This document shows positions 1-6,803 of a stretch of 64,000 bases of DNA, piece after piece. This stretch comes from Sinorhizobium sp. B11 (lineage in GTDB: Bacteria; Pseudomonadota; Alphaproteobacteria; Rhizobiales; Rhizobiaceae), in NCBI GenBank assembly GCA_039725955.1, contig CP091034.1, positions 1,116,001 through 1,180,000 of the forward strand, read 5' to 3'. The position numbers were made by a program, and so were the translations under genes. The notes beneath the pieces were generated by a model. It worked only from the letters and a program-made list of their open reading frames with translations, made no database searches and was not told the DNA's origin. Position 1 is the stretch's first letter, and each line of letters begins with the position of its first letter.

Positions 1-819
1 CGTTGTGCGGAAATCACATTGAAGGAACTAGGCCGATTGCCCTCGCAATATGCAACGACAGCCCGGCTAGCGCAGCAGGTCGGGTTTGGCGGTGTGCAGA
101 TTCACGCGGCACATGGATTTCTACTGAGCCAGTTTCTTTCACCGCTGTTCAACAGGCGGCGCGATGCATACGGAGGGGAGATCGCCCATCGTATGCGGAT
201 TCTGCTGGAAGTTATCGAAGCCACCCGGGTCGCTGTCGGGCCGGCTTTCCCGATCGCCGTGAAACTGAATTCTTCGGACGAACTGGAAGGAGGGTTCGAC
301 GAAGATGACGCGCTCGACGTGGTGGCGGCGCTGGACCGATCTTCGATCGACCTGATCGATATCAGCGGCGGGACTTACTTTCCTGGCGCAAAATCAGCCT
401 CCGATAGGGCGGGCCGGGGACCCTACTTCCTCGAGTTCGCGAAACGCGCACGCGCTGTCACAACCAAGCCTCTTATGCTGACAGGCGGTTTCAAGACCCG
501 CGGGCAGGCTGAAGACGCCGTGACATGCGGTGCCATTGACATTGTCGGTCTTGCGCGCGCGCTCGTCCTTGAGCCTTCTCTTCCCAATCTTTGGAAAGAA
601 GACCAGAAATCGGAGCCGTCCTTTCCCAGGTTCTCAGACGCTCCGGAGGGTGGGATCACCGCATGGTACACGATGCGGCTTGCCGAGATCGGTGCTGACA
701 ACGATCCACCCGATTCCAGCGGCCTCGAACAGGCCGTCCGCGACTATGCGGAACGGGACAAGCAACGAACAAAAGTCTGGCTGACTCACTTTGCCAACGA
801 GGCAGCCGGAAGCAGCTGA
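1..819 (+). CDS. Old Yellow Enzyme family NADH:flavin oxidoreductase (5' end outside window)
   Basis: The reading frame is open from base 1, so the start lies upstream; about 272 residues are visible. The family binds FMN in a TIM barrel and uses NAD(P)H to reduce the C=C bond of electrophilic enones, quinones or maleimides in the cytoplasm. Visible hallmarks are the His pair in VQIHAAHGF, the following RRDAYGG loop, the phosphate-binding TGGF strand and a GLARAL segment near the C-terminus. It is convergent with the TetR gene on the minus strand, an arrangement reminiscent of nemA/nemR. The family is certain; the substrate cannot be told. Confidence 0.88.
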   Translation, partial: RCAEITLKELGRLPSQYATTARLAQQVGFGGVQIHAAHGFLLSQFLSPLFNRRRDAYGGEIAHRMRILLEVIEATRVAVGPAFPIAVKLNSSDELEGGFDEDDALDVVAALDRSSIDLIDISGGTYFPGAKSASDRAGRGPYFLEFAKRARAVTTKPLMLTGGFKTRGQAEDAVTCGAIDIVGLARALVLEPSLPNLWKEDQKSEPSFPRFSDAPEGGITAWYTMRLAEIGADNDPPDSSGLEQAVRDYAERDKQRTKVWLTHFANEAAGSS

Positions 820-870
820 AGCCGACGACGCCAGCCCTATCTGGCGGATGGAGCGATTACTGGTTTCTGA

Positions 871-1440
871 CTAATCGCGTTCCATCGTCGCGAGGATAGC
901 CGCCGCCATCCGTTTCGCCTGGCGGCCGGGCTCCGCTGTGCGAACCACTTGGGCTACGGCCGTTGCTCCCTCATGAAGAATATTGATTTCGTCCGCCACA
1001 CGTCTCGGATCACGGTACCGTGCGGCATGAGCAAGTTCTTCGAAATAGGCGAGCGTCAGGCGCTTGTGCATGCTGGCGGCACGAAACACGGGATCGACGA
1101 TGTCCTTGTGTTCTCCGGTAGCGGCCATGAAGCTGCAGCCCCTGAAGTCCTTGTCCTTGAACCAGAGCTGCAGAAAGTCGAACGTCAATAAAATCCGCTC
1201 TGCCGGATCACTTGCACGCTTTTCCACAAACTCCCGCATCTCACGGCGGTCCTCCTCGTCGCGCCGCTCGAGCGCGGCAACGATCAGATCCTCCTTCGTC
1301 TCGAAGTGCCGATACAAGGTTGTTTTCGCGACGCCGCTTTCCGCAATGATCAAATCGACCCCCGTTGCCTGATAGCCCTTCTGGTTGAACAGGCGGAGGG
1401 CCGTTTCAAGAAGATGGTCCCTGATCTCTGATCGCCGCAT
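871..1440 (-). CDS. TetR/AcrR family repressor with a single cysteine
   Basis: 189-residue TetR-type repressor. The N-terminal helix-turn-helix (about residues 8-52) contains GVAKTTLYRHF, the usual recognition helix. The ligand-binding half has only one cysteine in the protein, Cys102 in the motif RGCSF, at about the place where E. coli NemR carries its redox-sensing Cys106. The ATG at 1440 is chosen because GAGGAG lies five bases upstream; an in-frame GTG at 1446 is also possible. The gene is divergent from the RclC-like gene, with palindromes of related sequence in the shared intergenic region, so autoregulation and control of the membrane genes are likely. Redox or electrophile sensing is inference. 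Confidence 0.88.
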   Translation of the reverse strand: MRRSEIRDHLLETALRLFNQKGYQATGVDLIIAESGVAKTTLYRHFETKEDLIVAALERRDEEDRREMREFVEKRASDPAERILLTFDFLQLWFKDKDFRGCSFMAATGEHKDIVDPVFRAASMHKRLTLAYFEELAHAARYRDPRRVADEINILHEGATAVAQVVRTAEPGRQAKRMAAAILATMERD

Positions 1441-1453
1441 TGTCACTCCTCAA

Positions 1454-1468
1454 ACAGAACTGATCTGT
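1454..1468. promoter_or_regulatory. Palindrome upstream of tetR gene (candidate operator 1)
   Basis: ACAGA-N5-TCTGT lies 14 bases upstream of the TetR start codon. Its ACAGAACTG core recurs in reverse complement in the palindrome at 1610-1621. Likely the autoregulatory operator. Confidence 0.5.
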
Positions 1469-1609
1469 AGCGACAATTAGGTATTCCAGCAACCAAAGGC
1501 AACGCGCAAGCGCAGGAAGATTCCTTTAGACGCCACTTCTGCCAAGGCAGCCCGCATGCCTTCACTATCGAAGGCGGTTGACGATCGCGCTTTCGTGATT
1601 TTTAAACGA

Positions 1610-1621
1610 TACAGTTCTGTA
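1610..1621. promoter_or_regulatory. Palindrome TACAG-TT-CTGTA (candidate operator 2)
   Basis: A perfect 5-bp-arm inverted repeat, 85 bases upstream of the RclC-like start codon. It shares the ACAG/CTGT arms with the palindrome beside the tetR start, as expected for sites of one dimeric repressor. Confidence 0.5.
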
Positions 1622-1634
1622 GTATTTCGTTATT

Positions 1635-1656
1635 ATCGATACAGATTTGTATCGAT
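1635..1656. promoter_or_regulatory. 22-bp palindrome (candidate operator 3)
   Basis: ATCGATACA-GATT-TGTATCGAT, perfect 9-bp arms around a 4-bp spacer. It lies 14 bases after the second palindrome and 49 bases before the RclC-like start, so a bound protein would overlap the promoter. It carries the same ATACAG element. Confidence 0.55.
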
Positions 1657-1705
1657 TTCTATGGAGGCGAGGAGCCTCTGGAGATCAATTCAATGGGAGA
1701 AGGAA

Positions 1706-2233
1706 ATGACCCAAGCTATCAATCGTCTCGGCAAGCAGCCGGCGTCCAGGAGCACCTTCGGCATCTTGCATCTGGCGGATACCTATGGCCGTTCGGCGAC
1801 AACCGCCGGCCTCTATGTCTCGATCACCGTGATTTATGCCTGGTTCGGTGGCATGAAATTTACAGCCTACGAAGCGCAGGGACTCGTCGATCTGGTCAGT
1901 AACAGCGCCCTTGTAAGCTGGATGTATGCGATCTTCAGTGTTCGAGGTTTTTCGAGCTTTCTTGGCGTCCTGGAACTGAGTATCGGCGCACTGATAGCAG
2001 CAAGGTTCATTAGCCCGGTCTACTCGCTACTGGGAGGCGTCCTGTCTTCCGGACTGTTCGCCACCACCATCAGCTTCATGGTGACGACCCCTGGCGTGAT
2101 TGTTCCCGAGCTCGGGTTCCCGGCCATTTCGGTCGCTCCTGGACAATTCCTGCTCAAGGACGTCGGGCTGCTAGCGCTATCCCTTTGGATTGCAATGGAT
2201 TCCCTTCTCGCGGTCCGGTCCGCCAGAGCCTAG
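1706..2233 (+). CDS. RclC/YkgB-like (DUF417) inner-membrane protein
   Basis: 175-residue membrane protein of the DUF417 family, whose E. coli member RclC (YkgB) is part of the reactive chlorine resistance regulon. About four transmembrane segments are visible (near residues 29-48, 73-98, 105-128 and 148-168). The reading frame is open further upstream to 1556, but ATG 1706 has GGGAGAAGGA directly before it and starts just ahead of the conserved region. The gene is divergent from tetR and followed by a terminator-like hairpin and a sulfur-transporter-like gene. The biochemical function of the family is unknown to me; a role in oxidant stress is inferred from RclC. Confidence 0.85.
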   Translation: MTQAINRLGKQPASRSTFGILHLADTYGRSATTAGLYVSITVIYAWFGGMKFTAYEAQGLVDLVSNSALVSWMYAIFSVRGFSSFLGVLELSIGALIAARFISPVYSLLGGVLSSGLFATTISFMVTTPGVIVPELGFPAISVAPGQFLLKDVGLLALSLWIAMDSLLAVRSARA

Positions 2234-2269
2234 ATCCGAGAGCCCGGCAGTTAGCCTTTGGTGCGAACG

Positions 2270-2292
2270 CCCCGATCCAGTTCGGATCGGGG
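2270..2292 (+). terminator. Hairpin after the RclC-like gene
   Basis: CCCCGATCC and GGATCGGGG form a perfect 9-bp stem with a short loop. There is no T-run, so it may act as an attenuator or mRNA-stabilising hairpin instead. Confidence 0.45.
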
Positions 2293-2370
2293 CCTTCGCC
2301 GTTCACTGAAATCGAAACTCGTGCCATTCTGCGAAGCGCGATCTTCTTTTCTGAACGGAGGATTGGTGCT

Positions 2371-3315
2371 GTGGACGGATTGCCCGGCGGTGCGGAGCCA
2401 GCAGGTTTCGAGACATGGGCGGGTTTCAGCGTTATCGGTACGCTGAGCTTCGTACTCGGCTTCGCGATGAACTACGGTTCGATCTGCACCTTCATCGCTA
2501 CGACCGAGTTGGTTTCCGAGCGCCGACCCGCACGACTTCTTGCTTTGGCCGAATGCGCGGTGTGGGCTGCCGTCGGATATATTGCCCTCGATACGTTGCC
2601 GACCATGCATGCTGGATGGTCTCCTTTGCTTCATATGGTCAGCGCAGCCATCCTCTTTGGCGTCGGCGTGTACGTGAACGGTGCCTGCATCTTTGGATCG
2701 GTCGGGCACTTTGGCAACGGGGACCTGGAGTTCGGCTTCACGTTCCTCGGTATTCTGGTCATCCTCTCCCTCGACTTTGCGCTCGAGTTCCACCCGGCAC
2801 CGATGCCGATCAGCGCCGCACCGCCGCTTGCGCTCGGAGCGTTGCTCGTGGTTCTGTCCGTATTTCTCTTTCTAAGACTGGGTGTCTCTTTCAAATCCGA
2901 GACGAACTTTCGGCGGCTGACGCTAGCAATGGGTACGATCGGCATAACTTCGGCCACCTTGTCAGAGTTTGCCCCCCGCTTCTCGATCACCACCTCGATT
3001 GGATCGATGCTTTCGATCCCAGTGACGAGTTCGCTCATTTTTGTCTGCATGTTCGGAGGCAGTCTCGTTTCGGCGAGAATTCGCGGACATCGATTTTCGC
3101 TAACCTGGCCGACAAGGGGAAGTGTGTCGCGAAGGATAACGGGCGGGATGCTTATGGGCTTTGGGGCGCTCCTTATCCCTGGTGGAAACGACACCCTGCT
3201 ACTCGTCGGCCTCCCGATGGGAGCGTGGCAGGCCCTTCTCGCCTACCTTCTTATGGTAGCGGCGCTTGCCGCGCTGATCGTTAGGTTTGGTTCGGCAGCG
3301 CGATCTTGGTCGTAA
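2371..3315 (+). CDS. YeeE/YedE-type membrane transporter (sulfur-compound transport family)
   Basis: 314-residue protein with about nine hydrophobic segments and the internal-repeat pattern of the YeeE/YedE family, known for thiosulfate or other sulfur-species uptake. The loops YGSICTF and VNGACIFGSVGH carry the family cysteines. The C-terminal repeat reads IPGGNDTLLLVGLP and lacks the third cysteine usual in thiosulfate transporters. The frame is open from 2185, but a GTG at 2371 with GGAGG about nine bases upstream gives the family length. It follows the RclC-like gene on the same strand and may share its control. Transport is a family inference; the substrate is unknown. Confidence 0.75.
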   Translation: MDGLPGGAEPAGFETWAGFSVIGTLSFVLGFAMNYGSICTFIATTELVSERRPARLLALAECAVWAAVGYIALDTLPTMHAGWSPLLHMVSAAILFGVGVYVNGACIFGSVGHFGNGDLEFGFTFLGILVILSLDFALEFHPAPMPISAAPPLALGALLVVLSVFLFLRLGVSFKSETNFRRLTLAMGTIGITSATLSEFAPRFSITTSIGSMLSIPVTSSLIFVCMFGGSLVSARIRGHRFSLTWPTRGSVSRRITGGMLMGFGALLIPGGNDTLLLVGLPMGAWQALLAYLLMVAALAALIVRFGSAARSWS

Positions 3316-3459
3316 CATCAGGCTCGCCCGTGCGGCTCAAGCTTTGTTGGTCAGTGACGCGACATTGTAGCCCGGTTGAAGGCCCGGGCGGCGCGTGTTA
3401 TCGCCCGGTTGCCGGCCCAGAGAGCCCAGGCTCAGAGAATTGCCCCAGGAGTGTTTCGC

Positions 3460-3771
3460 GTGATCCGCCATATCGTCTTCTTCACCGTGCCGGAGGAAAA
3501 CCGCGAGGCAGTACGCAGGGGGCTCTCGATATTGACGGGCATCCCGCACGCGCTGAAGCTGGAGATTGGCGAAAACGTCAAGACCGACCAGTGGGGCAAT
3601 GCTGTCGATTTTGTCGTCTACGGCGAATTCGAGAGTGAGGAAGCGCTCGCCGCCTACAAGTCGCATCCCGATTATGATCTCTCGACACGCACGGTAAAGC
3701 CGCTCCGCGATACCAGGACTGCGGCCGATTTCGATAGTGGCAAGGCAGTCACTACGCCCCTGCAGCATTGA
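3460..3771 (+). CDS. Dabb (stress-responsive alpha/beta-barrel) protein
   Basis: 103-residue cytoplasmic protein of the Dabb family, small dimeric alpha/beta-barrels of mostly unknown activity. The start IRHIVFFTV and the C-terminal YKSHPDYD stretch are typical. GTG 3460 is chosen because AGGAG sits eight bases upstream and the family begins with this first beta-strand; the open frame continues upstream to 3376 but is not conserved-looking. It is the last gene before the AT-rich palindrome. Confidence 0.8.
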   Translation: MIRHIVFFTVPEENREAVRRGLSILTGIPHALKLEIGENVKTDQWGNAVDFVVYGEFESEEALAAYKSHPDYDLSTRTVKPLRDTRTAADFDSGKAVTTPLQH

Positions 3772-3801
3772 CGATCGCGACCGCGCCGCTTCGGCGAAAG
3801 G

Positions 3802-4073
3802 CCTATCCTCTTGAAAATGAATAAGTATTTTTCAACTTCCGGCATATTTGCCGTGATTTATCGGCTAAGTCATTGATTCTGTTTAAGTGATGCATCCAAG
3901 GCCAAAACTTCTTTTTAAATTCGATTTCAGCAAAGGCTGCCTCTGATTTTGAAATTCTTTACGCGAAGTTTTGAGGTCAAGTGGATCACTTAAACAGGAT
4001 CAATGACTTAGCGCCCAAAACACCGCATTTAAGGCTCATTTTGAAAATTCTTATTCATATTCAAATGGATAGG
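3802..4073. repeat. 272-bp AT-rich imperfect palindrome, MITE-like
   Basis: The two halves pair around a centre near 3938. The ends are CCTATCC (3802-3808) and GGATAGG (4067-4073), followed inward by matching ATGAATAAG and CTTATTCAT blocks. A 26-bp block at 3866-3891 pairs with 3985-4010 with one mismatch, and AAAACTTC (3904-3911) pairs with GAAGTTTT (3965-3972). Overall arm identity is roughly 75% by eye. Composition is clearly more AT-rich than the flanking genes. No transposase and no convincing target-site duplication are seen. It could be a miniature inverted-repeat element or a long structured transcript. Confidence 0.75.
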
Positions 4074-4083
4074 GAGAAATTGG

Positions 4084-4197
4084 ATGCCGCGCCGGTTGCC
4101 GATGAATCAATCTGTAAAGAGCCGGAATCAACCATTGAGGAAAAAGCTGCAAAGGATTCAGAAGCTTAACGGATTTGCAGTCTTTGGCGCCGACTGA
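4084..4197 (+). CDS. Possible 37-residue basic peptide
   Basis: ATG 4084 follows GGGAGA by several bases and opens a 37-codon frame rich in Arg, Lys and Gln. A second overlapping frame (3981-4169) gives an acidic tail ending in AAKDSEA, so at most one is real. It sits at the right edge of the palindrome. Nothing in either peptide is recognisable; coding is doubtful. Confidence 0.2.
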   Translation: MPRRLPMNQSVKSRNQPLRKKLQRIQKLNGFAVFGAD

Positions 4198-4265
4198 CCG
4201 GGCTTCCTGCGCCGAGGGCAGGGCGCTGGTTCTCCGCTGGTTGTGGGGACATCATAATCAACGGA

Positions 4266-4299
4266 TTTAAACGGCCGGCCTTGGAAGACGAGCCGGCCG
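4266..4299 (-). terminator. Terminator of the MFS gene
   Basis: On the minus strand CGGCCGGC and GCCGGCCG form an 8-bp stem followed by TTTAAAT, starting about 30 bases after the MFS stop codon. Confidence 0.6.
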
Positions 4300-4329
4300 C
4301 CGGCAAATGGGATGGGCTTCTCCTGTCGG

Positions 4330-5544
4330 TCAGGCTGGCTGGACGCTCGGTCTTGCGCCACGCACCAGTGCCATCAGCATCAAAACGAAAACCAGGGCGA
4401 TGGCCGCAAGCACTGCGCAGATGATCAAGGTCGGACCGGCGCCGGCGCGGTCGAGAACTGCGGTGAAGATGACGGGCGCGATCGCATTGGCGAGGTTCTG
4501 CGGCATCGACAGGCGGGCTGCCTGCAGCCCGTATTCCCTGGCCGAAAAAAGGGCGAGCGGAAGCAGCGCACGCGCCACAGCCAGCACGCCGGAGCCGAAA
4601 CCGTAGAGCAGCACGAAGGTGATGAGCAGAGGCGCCGACGGCGGCACGACGAAGAGCATCAGGAAGCTGAACAGCATCAGGCTGACGCCCATGACCGATG
4701 TCAGGATCGGATTGCCGCGCTTGCCGAGCAGCATGTCGAGCGCACGCGCCGAAATACCGATCACGCCGCGGGCCGAGCCAAGCTGCAGGGCAAGGGCCGG
4801 CGATGCGCCGGACTGGCGGAAGATTTCGAGCAGAGACGGCGAGACGCCGAAGGTGATGAAGGTGCAGAGCGTGGTGGAGATGGCAATCAGCAGGAAGGCT
4901 TTGCGCCGGTCGGCCGGCGAAAGCGCCACCGGTGGCATTTCGGCGGCGGCTCCCTGTGTATGGCTTGCGACCGGTTTCGGCAGGGCGAAGAGGTGCAGCG
5001 GCAGGCAGATGAAGAATTGCAGGCCGGCGCTGACGACGAAGGTGATGCGCCAGCCGAAGTTTTCGTTGAGCAATGTCAGGATAGGCCAGAAAATGGTGGC
5101 CGAAAGACCGGTGAACAGCATGAGGATGGCGATGACGCGCTTGCCGTTCACGCCCTCGCGCTCCACGACGGCGGTGTAGCAGGGCGCCGAGAGACCGAGC
5201 GCGCCGCCGAACCCGATCACCACCCAGGCAATGGCATAAAGGATGACATTCGTGGTGGCGGCCAGCAGCAGCAACCCGATCGCAAAGGTGATCGACGAGG
5301 CGGCCAGGACCTTTGCCGCGCCATAGCGGCCGAGCCAGCGCCCGGTGGCAGGACCGGCGAAGGCGCTGATGATCATCATGATCGTCAAGCCGGCGAAGAT
5401 TGCCTCATTTGGAAGGCCCAGCGACGGCGCGATGACGCGTCCCATGACGCCGAGCATATCGAAGGTGGTTCCCCAGCTGATAAGCTGGGTGACGGCGAGC
5501 ACGCCAACCGTCTGCGCCGTACGGAGCGAAAATGATTTTTGCAT
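4330..5544 (-). CDS. MFS transporter
   Basis: 404-residue protein with about twelve hydrophobic segments and a central hydrophilic loop (about residues 192-212, ending ADRRKAF), the 6+6 helix plan of the major facilitator superfamily. The first cytoplasmic loop has a variant of the MFS motif A, GRWLGRYG. The translation begins MQKSFSLRTAQTVG and reaches the first membrane helix within about 15 residues, so the ATG at 5544 is reasonable. It is flanked by a terminator and is not in an operon. Substrate unknown; export of a small molecule is possible but not shown. Confidence 0.8.
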   Translation of the reverse strand: MQKSFSLRTAQTVGVLAVTQLISWGTTFDMLGVMGRVIAPSLGLPNEAIFAGLTIMMIISAFAGPATGRWLGRYGAAKVLAASSITFAIGLLLLAATTNVILYAIAWVVIGFGGALGLSAPCYTAVVEREGVNGKRVIAILMLFTGLSATIFWPILTLLNENFGWRITFVVSAGLQFFICLPLHLFALPKPVASHTQGAAAEMPPVALSPADRRKAFLLIAISTTLCTFITFGVSPSLLEIFRQSGASPALALQLGSARGVIGISARALDMLLGKRGNPILTSVMGVSLMLFSFLMLFVVPPSAPLLITFVLLYGFGSGVLAVARALLPLALFSAREYGLQAARLSMPQNLANAIAPVIFTAVLDRAGAGPTLIICAVLAAIALVFVLMLMALVRGARPSVQPA

Positions 5545-5758
5545 CGATTTTGAAATGAAATGAATGAAGACGCGTCAAGCGATAGCAGCTTCAACCTGCT
5601 GGTGAAAGGCTCGATCGAGCAGATCCACTACCGGTCCGACCGATGCCGGAATTTTCGTTGCGTATGAGCACATTACGACAGTTTCCGTCCATCATTCGGA
5701 AATCAGGTATATTTCGCGCAATAGTCGAGAATTGTTCTAAAAAACCTGCATAGCCGTG

Positions 5759-5775
5759 CATTCATTTGCCATTCA
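5759..5775 (+). promoter_or_regulatory. Direct repeat CATTCA-N5-CATTCA upstream of feuN (candidate FeuP site)
   Basis: Two CATTCA hexamers begin 11 bases apart, one helical turn, as is typical for OmpR-family response regulators. They lie 70 bases before the feuN start and just upstream of a CTTGAG -35-like box at 5781-5786. FeuP binding is inference. The rest of the 5545-5829 intergenic region shows nothing else I can name. Confidence 0.4.
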
Positions 5776-5829
5776 GGTCGCTTGAGTACATAGTCTGGGC
5801 AAGTTGGCATTACATTGAAAGCACAGCAC

Positions 5830-6078
5830 ATGGCCTCTCCTCTGAGCGTCGCAGCATTGGCCGCCGGCCTGGCGGTTTCGGCGCCCTCACCGGACGATAC
5901 ACACACGCTTGTCCTGCGTGTGGCGGGCGATTGCAGCGCCGCAGCCCAGCAGGTCGTGGACGAGACGGGCGGCCAGCTTCTCTCCGTGCAGCCGGTGGGC
6001 AATAGCTGCATCATAACTGTTCTCGTTCAGGGTAACGGCCAGCGTCCGCGCAAGGTGACGGTAAAGGTTCCGATGTAA
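5830..6078 (+). CDS. feuN: FeuN, small periplasmic modulator of FeuPQ
   Basis: 82-residue protein with an Ala-rich N-terminal signal-like stretch (LSVAALAAGLAV), two cysteines (in GDCSAAA and GNSCII) and a short basic C-terminus. In Sinorhizobium meliloti a small periplasmic protein, FeuN, is encoded directly upstream of feuP and restrains signalling through the FeuQ kinase; position, size and export signal agree. ATG 5830 is preferred over the upstream TTG at 5815 because it matches that size, but neither has a strong ribosome-binding site. It is 53 bases upstream of feuP. I identify it mainly by synteny and architecture. Confidence 0.75.
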   Translation: MASPLSVAALAAGLAVSAPSPDDTHTLVLRVAGDCSAAAQQVVDETGGQLLSVQPVGNSCIITVLVQGNGQRPRKVTVKVPM

Positions 6079-6131
6079 GCGGAATCGGCTTATCAAGGTT
6101 CCAGTGATTTGCAGCGGAAGAAGGCGAAGCG

Positions 6132-6803
6132 ATGCGCATTCTGGTAGTCGAAGACGACGTCAATCTGAACCGGCAGCTGAGCGACACGCTCAAAGAGGCG
6201 GGATATGTCGTCGATCAGGCGTTCGACGGCGAGGAGGGCCACTTTCTCGGCGACACCGAGCCTTATGACGCGATCATCCTCGATATCGGATTGCCCGAGA
6301 TGGATGGCGTGACTGTCCTTGAAAAATGGCGTGGCGCCGGCCGCACGACGCCGGTGCTGATCCTGACCGCCCGCGACCGCTGGAGCGACAAGGTGGCCGG
6401 CATCGACGCGGGCGCCGACGACTATGTGACCAAGCCCTTCCATGTCGAGGAAGTGCTGGCCCGCATCCGGGCGCTGATCCGCCGGGCGGCCGGCCATGCC
6501 TCCTCCGAAATCGTCTGCGGCCCGGTGCGCCTCGACACCAAGACTTCCAAGGCGATCGTCAACGGCGTCACCCTGAAACTTACCTCGCATGAGTATCGCC
6601 TGCTTGCCTATCTCATGCATCACATGGGCGAGGTGGTCTCCCGTACGGAACTGGTCGAACATATGTACGATCAGGATTTCGACCGAGATTCCAACACGAT
6701 CGAAGTCTTCGTCGGCCGCCTGCGCAAGAAGATGGGCGTCGATCTGATCGAAACGGTGCGCGGTCTCGGTTACCGCATCCAAGCGCCGACCAATGCGAAT
6801 TAA
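6132..6803 (+). CDS. feuP: FeuP, OmpR-family response regulator
   Basis: 223-residue two-domain regulator. The receiver domain (1-120) has the acidic pair EDD at 7-9, phospho-acceptor Asp51 (ILDIGLP) and Lys101 (TKPF). The C-terminal winged helix (about 125-220) ends with the OmpR-type RGLGYRI. The stop overlaps the start of the kinase gene by 11 bases, so the pair is co-translated. In S. meliloti FeuP/FeuQ responds to low osmolarity and activates cyclic beta-glucan export (ndvA), needed for nodule invasion. Adjacent feuN and cycHJKL support the assignment. Confidence 0.9.
   Translation: MRILVVEDDVNLNRQLSDTLKEAGYVVDQAFDGEEGHFLGDTEPYDAIILDIGLPEMDGVTVLEKWRGAGRTTPVLILTARDRWSDKVAGIDAGADDYVTKPFHVEEVLARIRALIRRAAGHASSEIVCGPVRLDTKTSKAIVNGVTLKLTSHEYRLLAYLMHHMGEVVSRTELVEHMYDQDFDRDSNTIEVFVGRLRKKMGVDLIETVRGLGYRIQAPTNAN

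Noticed and set aside
3981-4169. 62-codon frame in the AT-rich region
   Set aside because: Most of it lies inside one arm of the 272-bp palindrome, so the open frame is probably accidental.
4312-5535. 407-codon open frame antisense to the MFS gene
   Set aside because: Low-complexity Glu/Gln/Arg/Gly-rich translation; a shadow of the real membrane protein.
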